A stretch of DNA of 64,000 nucleotides, from contig CAOKDX010000005.1 in assembly GCA_948467395.1 (NCBI GenBank), positions 1-64,000 of the forward strand, in the 5' to 3' direction. Positions 15,533 through 24,125 of this stretch are shown piece after piece (positions within the stretch are counted from its first letter, which is position 1; every line of letters begins with the position of its first letter). The notes under the pieces were generated by a model. The model ran no database searches. It worked only from the letters and a program-made list of their open reading frames with translations, and was not told the origin of the DNA. A program made the position numbers and the translations under genes. Source of the DNA: an uncultured Clostridia bacterium. Its GTDB lineage: Bacteria > Bacillota > Clostridia > Lachnospirales > Lachnospiraceae.

Positions 15533-15958
15533 ATGGCATTGGACATCAATGAAATAAAAAAAATCATTCCACACCGTTATCCCTTCCTTCTGGTGGACCG
15601 AATAGAAGAGATGGAGCCGGGAGTGAGGGCTGCCGGGTACAAAAATGTCACAGCAAATGAACCGTTCTTTCAGGGGCATTTTCCGGAATACCCGGTAATG
15701 CCGGGGGTACTTATTATTGAGGCTCTGGCGCAGGTTGGTGCGGTGGCGATTCTCAGTCTGGAAGAAAACAAAGGAAAGCTTGCCTTTTTTGGCGGTATTA
15801 AGAATGCTAAATTCCGTAAACAGGTGGTGCCTGGGGACTGTCTCAAGCTGGAGACAGAGATTATCAAATGTAAGGGGCCCATGGGGGTCGGAAAGGCCAC
15901 TGCTACTGTGGACGGCAAGCTGGCAGCACAGGCAGAGATCAGTTTTATGATACAGTGA
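15533..15958 (+). CDS. fabZ: 3-hydroxyacyl-ACP dehydratase
   Basis: The hot-dog fold dehydratase has the catalytic pair H49 ([13 protein letters not shown]) and E63 (IIEALAQ). It removes water from 3-hydroxyacyl-ACP. I prefer the ATG at 15533, because the first ATG at 15524 abuts the GGGGAGG site with no spacing while the second lies 8-9 bases away. It is the last gene of the operon and is followed by a strong terminator. No fabK or acetyl-CoA carboxylase genes are present here, unlike many Firmicute fab operons. Confidence 0.95.
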   Translation: MALDINEIKKIIPHRYPFLLVDRIEEMEPGVRAAGYKNVTANEPFFQGHFPEYPVMPGVLIIEALAQVGAVAILSLEENKGKLAFFGGIKNAKFRKQVVPGDCLKLETEIIKCKGPMGVGKATATVDGKLAAQAEISFMIQ

Positions 15959-15970
15959 TGAAAAGATAAC

Positions 15971-16016
15971 AAAAAAGGATATCCTATGGGAAGAGAAACC
16001 GGGGATATCCTTTTTT
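15971..16016 (+). terminator. Terminator of the fab operon
   Basis: Arms AAAAAAGGATATCC (15971-15984) and GGATATCCTTTTTT (16003-16016) pair over 14 bases and end in a T-run. Confidence 0.9.
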
Positions 16017-16286
16017 ATAGTGAAAAATGTACTGTATAAGAAATATCGTTTGTATTCGTGTATGGATGTGGGCAGCAGCAGTTTTTTAAAGCGTTTATGA
16101 AAAGGAAAGTACGGTGATCATTCTGTAGTCGATTTTTTCTCACCGCCGGATGTGGCTTTGGGGCAGGATTTCTTATGATGCTTCTGGTATCTCACTACCT
16201 GGCAGACATTCATTTGATTTTTGGGATGTGCTGACGTTGTTTGGGATTACAGTGGGACTGGGATCTGTTATTCTGTTTAATAATAT
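16017..16286 (+). other. Gene-free stretch with a possible membrane-protein remnant
   Basis: A 48-codon frame from ATG 16150 to TAA 16296 ends in a hydrophobic segment (DVLTLFGITVGLGSVILF), and a neighbouring frame reads FGAGFLMMLLVSHYLADIH. The two together resemble a frameshifted end of a small membrane protein. No ribosome binding site is seen, so I treat it as a remnant. Confidence 0.35.
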
Positions 16287-16330
16287 AACAGTATAAAACA
16301 GTTGACAACTGTGCTATACTGTTATATACT
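16287..16330 (+). promoter_or_regulatory. Promoter and GntR operators of the ABC transporter operon
   Basis: TTGACA (16302-16307) and TATACT (16325-16330) are 17 bases apart. The promoter is covered by symmetric sites: AACAGTATA (16287-16295) facing TATACTGTT (16315-16323), and ACAGTT-GAC-AACTGT (16298-16312). This is the arrangement expected for autorepression by the YtrA-type GntR regulator encoded just downstream. Confidence 0.75.
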
Positions 16331-16393
16331 GTTTATACAAGAAGACTTCTTCATGCCGGCTCCTGCAGCTGGCTGTCAGAAATGAGGATCAAT

Positions 16394-16783
16394 ATGCATA
16401 TTATAGTAAACACTTCGTCCATGATTCCGATATATGAACAAATCATGGATCAGATCAAATCGGCTGTAACTGCCGGTGAATTGAAAGAAGGGGACGGACT
16501 GCCGTCTGTACGGGGACTTTCGAAGGAATTGAAGATCAGCGCCCTCACTGTGAAAAAGGCCTATGACAATCTGGAACAGGATGGATTTACGGTTACGATC
16601 CATGGCAAAGGCACTTTTGTGGCAGCAGTGAATCCGGAACTGCTGCAGGAGGAATACCGGAAGGATGTGGAGGCTGATCTAGAGAAGGTCATTACAAAGG
16701 CGGGAGGGTGCGGCATGACGGAAACCGAGATCCGCAGTCTCTTTGAAATTTTGATGGAGGGATATTATGTTAAAGGTAAATAA
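16394..16783 (+). CDS. GntR family regulator, YtrA type
   Basis: The product of about 129 residues has an N-terminal winged helix (PIYEQIMDQIKSAVTAGEL, then LPSVRGLSKELKISALTVKKAYDNLE, then GKGTFVA) and a short C-terminal helical tail, the layout of the YtrA subfamily, which usually represses its own ABC transporter operon. I prefer the ATG at 16394, which follows GAGGATCA; an in-frame ATG at 16382 is possible. Its end overlaps the next gene by 17 bases. Confidence 0.85.
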   Translation: MHIIVNTSSMIPIYEQIMDQIKSAVTAGELKEGDGLPSVRGLSKELKISALTVKKAYDNLEQDGFTVTIHGKGTFVAAVNPELLQEEYRKDVEADLEKVITKAGGCGMTETEIRSLFEILMEGYYVKGK

Positions 16784-17618
16784 TCTGGTAAAAAATTATG
16801 AAGACTTTGCCCTGAACTGCTCACTGGAGGTTCAGCCAGGCTGTATTACAGGCCTTATTGGCAGAAATGGTGCAGGTAAAAGTACTACCTTCAAAGCCGT
16901 GCTTGGCCTGATCCGTATGGATGGCGGCAGCGTGGAAATTCTGGGAAAGGATGCCTCCAGACTAACTGCCAGGGACAGGAAGAAGCTGGGGGTGGTGCTC
17001 TCTGATTCCGGATTCAGCACTTATCTTTCTGTGAAAGATATATCCTGTATATTGAAGAGTATGTATAAGGAGTTCGATGGAAAATGGTTTCAGGATCAGT
17101 GCCGGCGGTTTAAGCTGCCGCCGGATAAAAAACTCAAGGAGTATTCTACTGGTATGAAAGCTAAGCTGAAGGTGGCGGCAGCCCTGAGCCATAATGCATC
17201 GCTCCTCATACTTGACGAGCCCACTGTGGGACTGGATGTTATGGTAAGGGATGAGATATTGGATTTGTTGAGAAGTTATATGGAAGAGGACGAAACACGT
17301 TCTATACTGATCAGTTCTCATATCTCTTCTGATCTGGAGAGCCTGTGCGATGACTTCTATATGATTCATGAGGGCAGGATCCTGCTGCACGAGGAGACGG
17401 ACGTCCTGCTGGACCGTTATGGGGTATTAAAGCTGGATCCCCAGCAGTATGCCAATATAGATAAACGATATATAATTAAATATAAAAAAGAGACATATGG
17501 ATATCGGTGCCTGACAGACCAGAGACCGTACTATCTGGAAAATTATCCGGGAATTGCGCTGGAAAAAGGCAATATTGATGATCTTATTGTGATGATGATT
17601 GGGGGTAAAGAGTTATGA
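16767..17618 (+). CDS. ABC transporter ATP-binding protein
   Basis: The 283-residue ATPase has Walker A GRNGAGKST at 32-40, a divergent signature YSTGMKAKL, and Walker B LLILDEPTVGLD followed by the H-loop ISSHISSDLE. It energises the permease encoded next. Overlaps of 17 bases with the regulator and 4 bases with the permease show one tight operon. The YtrB-like context suggests export of a peptide or a cell-envelope antibiotic response; the substrate cannot be told. Confidence 0.88.
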   Translation: MLKVNNLVKNYEDFALNCSLEVQPGCITGLIGRNGAGKSTTFKAVLGLIRMDGGSVEILGKDASRLTARDRKKLGVVLSDSGFSTYLSVKDISCILKSMYKEFDGKWFQDQCRRFKLPPDKKLKEYSTGMKAKLKVAAALSHNASLLILDEPTVGLDVMVRDEILDLLRSYMEEDETRSILISSHISSDLESLCDDFYMIHEGRILLHEETDVLLDRYGVLKLDPQQYANIDKRYIIKYKKETYGYRCLTDQRPYYLENYPGIALEKGNIDDLIVMMIGGKEL

Positions 17619-18253
17619 GAGGATTACTTGTAAAGGATTTGAGACTAATGATGGGACAGAAAAAATTTTTATTACTGCTTCTGTTCATGACAGTAGTTCT
17701 AAATTTTAATGGTAACATTACCTTTGTTGTGTATTATCTGACCTTTGTCTGCTCCTTTTTTGTCATCAGCAGCATTGCCTATGATGAGAATGACAATGGT
17801 TATCCATTTCTGTTTTGCCTGCCTATAGACCGGAGCGTATATGTAAGAGAAAAGTATGTCTTTGAAATACTGCTTAATATCGTGTCCTGGCTGGCTGGAT
17901 TTTCTATTTGTTTTCTATTTCAGGCAGTGAGAAATAATCTGGATCCTTTAAGAGAAAACATTTTGACCATGTTATTGATCCTTCCCATAGTTCTGATTTT
18001 TGACTCTGTTGTACTCCCTTTTCAGTTTAAGTTTGGAAACGAGAAGGGCAGGATTGTACTTCTCTGCTGTTTTATCATTGCTTTTGCGACAGGGTATATA
18101 CTTGATCAGGCTTTGAATCTGAGCCATGGGATTTTGAACCTGATCCAGTATCATCCGAATCTGTCTGGCCTGGCATTGGGGGCTGTGACGGTGCTGACAA
18201 CGGCAGCTTCTTATGTAGTCAGTGTAGCGGTGATGAAGAAAAAGGAGTTTTGA
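17615..18253 (+). CDS. ABC-2 type transporter permease
   Basis: The 212-residue product begins MRGLLVKDLRLMMGQKK and has about six hydrophobic segments, with a cytosolic PIDRSVYVREKYV loop that is typical of ABC-2 permeases of the ABC2_membrane_5 kind. The start overlaps the ATPase stop by 4 bases (ATGA). It forms an exporter with the preceding ATPase under GntR control. Confidence 0.82.
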   Translation: MRGLLVKDLRLMMGQKKFLLLLLFMTVVLNFNGNITFVVYYLTFVCSFFVISSIAYDENDNGYPFLFCLPIDRSVYVREKYVFEILLNIVSWLAGFSICFLFQAVRNNLDPLRENILTMLLILPIVLIFDSVVLPFQFKFGNEKGRIVLLCCFIIAFATGYILDQALNLSHGILNLIQYHPNLSGLALGAVTVLTTAASYVVSVAVMKKKEF

Positions 18254-18349
18254 ACGGTAAAAGTACTGTTGACTTCGGTTAAAGTGCACAATACATCAGG
18301 GACATTCTTTCAGCAATTTTCACAAATATTCTACAGTAGCAGAAAAAAA

Positions 18350-18378
18350 TTACAAAAAAGGGAAAAAAGTGGTATACT
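18350..18378 (+). promoter_or_regulatory. Promoter of carD
   Basis: TTACAA (18350-18355) and TATACT (18373-18378) are separated by 17 bases and lie about 35 bases before the GTG start. Confidence 0.6.
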
Positions 18379-18410
18379 ATAAGTAAATATGACAGAAAGG
18401 ATGGATTGAA

Positions 18411-18935
18411 GTGTTTGAAGTAGGAGATTATGTTGTGCACGGCAACAGCGGAGTCTGCAGAGTGGATGCGGTACAGACCATGGATGGTATCGGCGCGGAC
18501 AGGCAGCGGGTGTATTATACACTGGTTCCTCTGTACACATCAGGCAGTAAGCTGTTTGTTCCCACAGACAGCAAAAAGGTGATCATACGCTCTGTTATGA
18601 CAAAAAAAGACGTGAAAAAACTGATGGATGAATGGAATGAAATTGAAACACTTCGGGTAGATAATGACAAGAACAGGGAAGAGGTCTACAAGGAAGCACT
18701 GAGATCCTGTGACAGCCGCCAGTGGGTAAGGCTGATCAAAACCTCTTATCAGAGAAACCAGACCCGTATCGAGAAGGGAAAGAAAGCGACGACAAGTGAC
18801 GAAAGATATCTTCAGATGGCAGAAGAGAATCTCTTTGGAGAACTGGCAATCCCCCTGGAGATGAGCCGGGGAGAGGCGGAGGCCTATTTTGTCGCCAGAG
18901 TAAGGAAGAATGCAAAGGAAGCGGTGACCGTGTAG
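18411..18935 (+). CDS. CarD family transcriptional regulator
   Basis: The 174-residue product starts with the CarD/RNA-polymerase-interacting domain (FEVGDYVVHGNSGVCRVDAV, then YYTLVPLY and KLFVPTDSKK), which binds the beta subunit. It ends with an all-helical domain (AEENLFGELAIPLEMSRGEAE) that contacts promoter DNA. Start is GTG at 18411 after AAAGGATGGATTGAA. Such proteins stabilise open promoter complexes. It is monocistronic, with its own promoter and terminator. Confidence 0.88.
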   Translation: MFEVGDYVVHGNSGVCRVDAVQTMDGIGADRQRVYYTLVPLYTSGSKLFVPTDSKKVIIRSVMTKKDVKKLMDEWNEIETLRVDNDKNREEVYKEALRSCDSRQWVRLIKTSYQRNQTRIEKGKKATTSDERYLQMAEENLFGELAIPLEMSRGEAEAYFVARVRKNAKEAVTV

Positions 18936-18954
18936 TCAGACGGCGGACAGAAAT

Positions 18955-18997
18955 AAAAAACAGCCCGGATTCAATGGGGAACCCGGAGCTGTTTTTT
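18955..18997. terminator. Bidirectional terminator between carD and fprA
   Basis: Arms AAAAAACAGC (18955-18964) and GCTGTTTTTT (18988-18997), with an additional CCGG pair inside, form a hairpin with A-run and T-run on either side. It can serve both convergent genes. Confidence 0.85.
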
Positions 18998-19011
18998 ATA
19001 TGGATTTTGTT

Positions 19012-20178
19012 TTACTGATTCAGCAGTTCATCAGCCAGTGCTTCCATCTCAGCGATATTTGACTCTTTCATCGCGGATTTGATCGTTACGGTATTTTCAC
19101 AGAGAGTCATATTTTTCATCCCCTCAAAGAATTCTTTCATTTTCTTGTTTGCCGTGGGCGCCCAGCTTCCGTTTTCCATGAACGCCACCTTTTTATTTTG
19201 GAAATTCTTATGAGCCAGATGGAAAAGGAAATCCTGCATGATGGGGAACAGACCGGCATCATAGGTGGCGCAGGCCACTACCAGCTTGTCATAACGAAAC
19301 GCATCTTCGATGGCTTCTGCCAGATCCTCTCTTGCCAGGTCGCAGACAACTACTTTCTTCGCGCCCTTTGCCTCCAGAATCTCCCCCAGCTTCTTTGCCG
19401 CCTTCGCCGTGTTGCCGTGGATGGAGCCGTACGCCACCAGAACGCCGTCATCCTCGGCCTCATAGCTGCTCCAGGTTTTATATTTCCCGATGTAATAGTC
19501 AAGATTTTCTTTCAGGATGGGACCATGCAGGGGACAGATGGTCTGGATATCAAGCCCGGCGGCTTTCTTCAGAAGGGCGGATGCCTGGGCTCCGTATTTT
19601 CCAACTATGTTAAAGTAATATCTTCTTGCCTCGCATGCCCAGTCCTCATCGGTATCCAGTGTTCCGAATTTACCGAAAGCGTCTGCCGAGAAGAGTACCT
19701 TCTCACTGGCTTCATATTCAACCATTACTTCCGGCCAGTGAACCATCGGCGCCATAACAAAAGACAGGGTATGGGTTCCCAGCTCCAGCGTGTCGCCCTC
19801 AGCAACCACAACCTTTCGATTGTCAATATCCATCTCAAAAAACTGTGGCAGCATGTTAAACAGCTTTGCATTACTTACCAGTTTCATATCAGGATATTTT
19901 TCAGCCGCCGCCTGAATGCTGCCGCTGTGATCCGGTTCCAGATGGGAGATCACCAGGTATGCCGGAGCTTTTCCAGACAGCTCCCGTTCCACATTGGCAA
20001 GCCACTCGTCAGTTTTTCTTGCATCTACCGTGTCCATAATGGCAGTCTTATCATCGATTATGATATATGAATTGTAAGAGACTCCATTTGGTACAATGTA
20101 CTGGCTCTCGAACAGGTCAATATCCCTGTCATTGACACCTACATAGCGGATTGAATCAGAAATAGTTACATTACTCAT
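19012..20178 (-). CDS. fprA: FprA-type flavodiiron protein
   Basis: The 388-residue protein has a metallo-beta-lactamase-like diiron domain with ligands H79, E81, D83, H84 (SHLEPDHSG), H147, D166 and H218, followed from about residue 246 by a flavodoxin domain with the FMN loop GSIHGNTAKAA. It reduces oxygen (to water) or nitric oxide in anaerobes. An AGGAGGTTTTTAAA site precedes the start. It lies 28 bases after proS and is likely read from the same promoter. Confidence 0.93.
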   Translation of the reverse strand: MSNVTISDSIRYVGVNDRDIDLFESQYIVPNGVSYNSYIIIDDKTAIMDTVDARKTDEWLANVERELSGKAPAYLVISHLEPDHSGSIQAAAEKYPDMKLVSNAKLFNMLPQFFEMDIDNRKVVVAEGDTLELGTHTLSFVMAPMVHWPEVMVEYEASEKVLFSADAFGKFGTLDTDEDWACEARRYYFNIVGKYGAQASALLKKAAGLDIQTICPLHGPILKENLDYYIGKYKTWSSYEAEDDGVLVAYGSIHGNTAKAAKKLGEILEAKGAKKVVVCDLAREDLAEAIEDAFRYDKLVVACATYDAGLFPIMQDFLFHLAHKNFQNKKVAFMENGSWAPTANKKMKEFFEGMKNMTLCENTVTIKSAMKESNIAEMEALADELLNQ

Positions 20179-20206
20179 TTTAAAAACCTCCTAAAGTTTT
20201 TTGAAT

Positions 20207-21943
20207 TTATGGTTCCAGTTTCTCTTTCAGCCTCTGGATCAGTTCTTTTACAGCGGGCACTACTCTGTCCAGAGATATCCTGTCCTGAACAGACTTGTCT
20301 CTGACAGAGAGTTCCGCCACGGAATCCTTCATGTTTCTCGGACTGATCACCAGACGGATGGGTATACCAAGCAGATCGGCATCCGAGAACATAACGCCCG
20401 GCCGCACATTCCTGTCGTCATAGATCACCTCAATGTGTTCCCTCTGCAGTTCATCATAAATCCTATCTGCACATGCCTTTGTCTCAGCGTCATCAGAGCG
20501 CAGGCAGCACAGATGTACCTGCCACGGTGCGATGGAGATGGGCCATATCGGACCGTATTCGTCATGATGCGCTTCGCAGACGGAGGCGGCAAGGCGTCCT
20601 ACCCCGATACCATAGCAGCCCATAATAGGATAATGGGACTCGCCGTCGGCATCCAGATACTGCATATTCATGGATTTGGTGTATTTCGTCCCCAGCTGGA
20701 AAATATTTCCCACCTCAATGCCGCGGGAAATGGTAATATGTTTTCTGCCGCATTTCGGGCAGATGCCGCCTTCCATGATTTTTGACACGTCCACATACTC
20801 AGCATCCGGCACATCGCGTTCCATACAGAGCCCGGTGAAGTGATATTCCTCTTCGTTTGCCCCGCATGAGAGGTTGTTGGTTCCTTTAAGGGAAATATCA
20901 TAGACTACGGTGAAATTACCTGTGACAGTCAGACCTACCGGTCCAATATAACCGGCGTTCAGTCCGCAGTCTGCCGTAATAACGGCCGGGTGGACTGCCT
21001 CACCAAGATAATTGGTGAGCTTGGTTTCATTGATATCCAGGTCGCCCCGGACGAATACTACCACATAGTCATCGGTCATGTTTTTCTGATAGACCACTGC
21101 CTTACATGATTTTTCCAGCGGGGACTTCAGGAAATCGCAAATCTCCTCGATGGTATGGATATCTGGTGTATGTACCTTGGTCAGAACTTCATCTTCGGGA
21201 TCTTTTACATTTTCTATAATGCTGTCGGCAGCCTCCATATTGGCCCGGTAATCGCAGTCATCGCTGCTGCAGATGGCAAGGGTGTCCTCTCCCACGGGAG
21301 TCAGCAGCATATATTCATGGGCAAGACTGCCTCCCATCATGCCGGAATCGGAAGCCACGGTGATCACTTCTGGAATGCCGGCCCGGGCGAAGATACGGTT
21401 ATAGGCGTCATAGCAGATCTGATAATAGCGCTCCAGATCCTCCTGTGAGGTGTGGAAGGAATAGGCGTCCTTCATGGTGAATTCCCGCACGCGGATCAGT
21501 CCTGCCCGGGGTCTTGCTTCATCGCGGAATTTTGTCTGTATCTGATATATCATAAAAGGATAGTTGTTATAACTTTTTGCATAGTCGCGGACCAGATGTA
21601 CGGCAGCTTCTTCGTGTGTCATACCCAGAAGCATCTTTGTACCGCTTCGGTCTGAGAAACGGAGCAGCTCGCTGCCCACACTTGTGTACCGCCCGGACTC
21701 ATCCCAGAGAGAGGCGGGAAGCGCTACAGGAAATAATACCTCCTGGCCATCAATGGCGTCCATCTCTTCACGGATAATATTTTCAATCTTACGGCAGATC
21801 CGTTTCAAAGGCATATACTGGGAATAAATTCCCTTCGCTACATCCTTGATATAGCCGCCCCGTACCATCAGGGCATGGCTTTCAATTATGCAGTCGCTTG
21901 GTTTTTCTTTAAAACGCTCGCCTACCAGCTTGTCCAGTTTCAT
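20207..21943 (-). CDS. proS: Prolyl-tRNA synthetase, bacterial type
   Basis: The enzyme of about 578 residues charges tRNA-Pro. The N-terminal class II core, an inserted YbaK-like editing domain (about 240-380, with EKSCKAVVYQKNM and HPAVITADCGLNAGYIGPVGL) and the C-terminal anticodon domain are in the bacterial order. Motif 3 is represented by GCYGIGVGRL. I chose the ATG at 21943 because GGAGGATACA stands just before it; the longer frame from 21970 lacks a site. Reads towards fprA. Confidence 0.95.
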   Translation of the reverse strand: MKLDKLVGERFKEKPSDCIIESHALMVRGGYIKDVAKGIYSQYMPLKRICRKIENIIREEMDAIDGQEVLFPVALPASLWDESGRYTSVGSELLRFSDRSGTKMLLGMTHEEAAVHLVRDYAKSYNNYPFMIYQIQTKFRDEARPRAGLIRVREFTMKDAYSFHTSQEDLERYYQICYDAYNRIFARAGIPEVITVASDSGMMGGSLAHEYMLLTPVGEDTLAICSSDDCDYRANMEAADSIIENVKDPEDEVLTKVHTPDIHTIEEICDFLKSPLEKSCKAVVYQKNMTDDYVVVFVRGDLDINETKLTNYLGEAVHPAVITADCGLNAGYIGPVGLTVTGNFTVVYDISLKGTNNLSCGANEEEYHFTGLCMERDVPDAEYVDVSKIMEGGICPKCGRKHITISRGIEVGNIFQLGTKYTKSMNMQYLDADGESHYPIMGCYGIGVGRLAASVCEAHHDEYGPIWPISIAPWQVHLCCLRSDDAETKACADRIYDELQREHIEVIYDDRNVRPGVMFSDADLLGIPIRLVISPRNMKDSVAELSVRDKSVQDRISLDRVVPAVKELIQRLKEKLEP

Positions 21944-21988
21944 TGTATCCTCCATTCCTTTGCTCTTCACTATTTTTAAAACAAATTC

Positions 21989-22017
21989 ATTTTAGCATTT
22001 CCCTTTTGTGATGTCAA
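21989..22017 (-). promoter_or_regulatory. Promoter of proS-fprA
   Basis: On the minus strand TTGACA (22017-22012) and TAAAAT (21994-21989) are 17 bases apart, about 45 bases before the proS start. No T-box leader is visible. Confidence 0.8.
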
Positions 22018-22036
22018 CCAGGCGCAGATGTGAGAT

Positions 22037-22065
22037 TTGACTTATCGGTAATCTGCCATTATAAT
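22037..22065 (+). promoter_or_regulatory. Promoter of the HAD phosphatase gene
   Basis: TTGACT (22037-22042) and TATAAT (22060-22065) with 17 bases between, divergent from the proS promoter 20 bases away. Confidence 0.75.
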
Positions 22066-22102
22066 AGAATGCTATGGTAATGAATGAAAGGAGTTGTCTG
22101 AT

Positions 22103-22756
22103 ATGAGCTATAAAGCGGTTATTTTTGATCTGGATGGAACCCTGCTGGATACACTGGAGGATTTAAGGGATGCGGTCAATGCAGCGCTTCGCTCACAGAG
22201 CCTGCCGGAACGGTCTCTGGAGGAGGTACGGAATTTTGTAGGAAATGGTATTGTGAGACTGATGGAACGTGCCGTGCCGGGCGGCAGCGGGCATCCGGCA
22301 TTTGAGGAAATCATGCAGGCATTCCGCACATTTTATCAGGAGCACTGTCAGGATAAGACATCACCGTACCCGGGAATTTTGGATATGCTGCGGCAGCTCA
22401 GGGAGGATAAGATAAAAACAGCAGTGGTTTCGAATAAAGCAGATTTTGCAGTGAGGGAGCTGATGCCGGTGTATTTTGCCGGTCTCATTGATACTTCTTA
22501 TGGTGAGAATGAGGCGGCAGGTATCAGAAAGAAACCGTCGCCGGATATGGTGAATCAGGCCCTCCGTGATCTGGGATGTACGGCGCAGTCCGCCGTTTAT
22601 GTCGGGGATTCGGATGTGGATCTGGAGACAGCGGCAAATGCAGGGATGGATTGTATCAGTGTGAGCTGGGGATTCCGGGAAAGGGAATTTCTGCTGCGGC
22701 ACGGCGCGCAGATTATTATTGACGAGCCGTCACAGCTGGCTGAAAAAATATATTGA
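22103..22756 (+). CDS. HAD hydrolase, phosphoglycolate phosphatase-like
   Basis: The 217-residue product has the HAD motifs in order: FDLDGTLLDT (nucleophile Asp), VVSNKAD (motif II), KKPSPD (motif III lysine) and YVGDSDVDLETAANAG (motif IV). The helical cap between motifs I and II marks subfamily IA, as in phosphoglycolate phosphatases (Gph). Substrate cannot be fixed by eye. The start at 22103 has AAAGGAGTTGTCTGAT upstream, preferred over the TTG at 22094. Confidence 0.88.
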   Translation: MSYKAVIFDLDGTLLDTLEDLRDAVNAALRSQSLPERSLEEVRNFVGNGIVRLMERAVPGGSGHPAFEEIMQAFRTFYQEHCQDKTSPYPGILDMLRQLREDKIKTAVVSNKADFAVRELMPVYFAGLIDTSYGENEAAGIRKKPSPDMVNQALRDLGCTAQSAVYVGDSDVDLETAANAGMDCISVSWGFREREFLLRHGAQIIIDEPSQLAEKIY

Positions 22757-22844
22757 ATATTGAATCTTAAAAACGGTCACAATAGCATTGTAAATACACA
22801 GAGAATTGAGCATTGCCCAATCTCAGGAAAGCGAGGGAAATAGA

Positions 22845-23219
22845 ATGAAGAAAATAATTGTGACTGTTTTTTTGACCATTTGCCTTGGCATTATGATGGT
22901 AGGATGCGGGGACAAAAATAACAGTGCGACAGCACCCACAAGTACTCCACAGGCATCTGCGAGTCCGTCCAGCCAGGCCACGGCTTCACCTGCGGCAGAT
23001 GACAACGATATGGACCGGGATGATACAGACGGTAAGGACGACAGTCTGTCGGATGATGTGAAAGACGGAGTAGACGGCGTAGGCGACGGCGTCAAGGATA
23101 CAGTGGATGGCGCAGTTGACGGTGTGGAAGATGCTGTGGACGGCGCTGTGGATGGCACGAAGGATGTTGTCGATGGAGTGAAAGACGGCGTCGAAGGCGC
23201 GGCAGATAAAACAAAATAG
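22845..23219 (+). CDS. Small lipoprotein with VDG/VKDG repeats
   Basis: The 124-residue product has a lipoprotein signal peptide (MKKIIVTVFLTICLGIMMVGC), then a Thr/Ser/Pro/Ala linker, then about ten short repeats around DGVxDAVDGAVDG in the second half. The repeats are acidic and could form an amphipathic helix or flexible surface layer. No enzymatic domain is visible. The start is supported by GCGAGGGAAATAGA. It ends before a strong terminator shared with the convergent lipoprotein gene. Confidence 0.75.
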   Translation: MKKIIVTVFLTICLGIMMVGCGDKNNSATAPTSTPQASASPSSQATASPAADDNDMDRDDTDGKDDSLSDDVKDGVDGVGDGVKDTVDGAVDGVEDAVDGAVDGTKDVVDGVKDGVEGAADKTK

Positions 23220-23241
23220 AATTCCGGTAAGACCGGAGAAT

Positions 23242-23288
23242 AAAAAAGACCCCTTCCAGACAGGATTTAGCTGTAAGGGGTCTTTTTT
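23242..23288. terminator. Terminator between two convergent lipoprotein genes
   Basis: Arms AAAAAAGACCCCTT (23242-23255) and AAGGGGTCTTTTTT (23275-23288) pair over 14 bases. Confidence 0.9.
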
Positions 23289-23323
23289 GTGCCGCTGCAT
23301 GGAATCGGCACTGCCTTATTTTT

Positions 23324-23644
23324 TTAATAGTTATCTTCCTCCCAGCCGAGAATTTTTCCGGTTGCGGCATCGATTTCATATTCATATTCGCTGCTGCCGA
23401 CATAAAACTCTATTTCATAGATTTCTTTTCCGTCTTCGCTGTCTTTTTCTATATGTCTGGATGTCAGATCATTTTCTTTCACACCAGCATGCTCCAGTGC
23501 TGTATTCATTGCATCCTGTTCGGTGATTCCGGCTGTGTTATCTGCAGCTGCCGGTGGCTGTGAAGGTTCGGTCTGATTCATGCCGCATCCCCCGAGCAGC
23601 AGGCTTAATAGGCAGAGAGTTAGAAAAATTGTATTCTTTTTCAT
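23324..23644 (-). CDS. PepSY-domain lipoprotein
   Basis: The 106-residue product starts with a lipoprotein signal (MKKNTIFLTLCLLSLLLGGC) and carries a PepSY domain of about 65 residues: TEQDAMNTALEHAGVKENDL, then YEIEFYVGSSEYEYEIDAATGKIL. PepSY domains often inhibit proteases or bind peptides. ATG at 23644 follows AAAGGATAGAAAA; a longer frame upstream has no good site. Confidence 0.85.
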   Translation of the reverse strand: MKKNTIFLTLCLLSLLLGGCGMNQTEPSQPPAAADNTAGITEQDAMNTALEHAGVKENDLTSRHIEKDSEDGKEIYEIEFYVGSSEYEYEIDAATGKILGWEEDNY

Positions 23645-24125
23645 TTTTCTATCCTTTCCTTCCGGTTGTTTTAACGCGGTATTCATTGAAAACTGCCGCT
23701 GGGTTATAGTATATCCGTTTTTGGCCGAAGTTATGTGGTGGAAATAGGGGGTACTCTTTTTGAAAAAATGACTTGTAATATTTTTTAACTTTGATATAAT
23801 GTGGAAGTAAGAAATAGATTTTGTTATGACTCTGCAAATATATAGTAATAAAGAAAAATAAAGAGGTTGAGACATAAAGTGATTATTTTAAACAGATAAA
23901 AAAGACACTGGAAAACAGAGCGGATTGATTGGAAACAGATACCTGTGTAAGTTGGATATTTTAAATGGGGTCTGTATTTTGTTTCGTGTTGTGTTTTAGG
24001 ACAGATGTCTTTTTTTCGTCTGAAGCTTTATGGATCAGGCTCTTTTTGTATATAAATGATAGAAGTTAGGATCCGGCAGGCGGGGTGTGGATCTCGCCCG
24101 GTTCTATGAGAGAGGAGTGAGGCGT
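23645..24125. other. Gene-free stretch of about 480 bases
   Basis: No convincing gene is seen; the sequence is AT-rich and a poly-T/poly-A patch at about 23750-23780 could be a weak promoter or terminator region. Nothing else can be supported. Confidence 0.4.
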
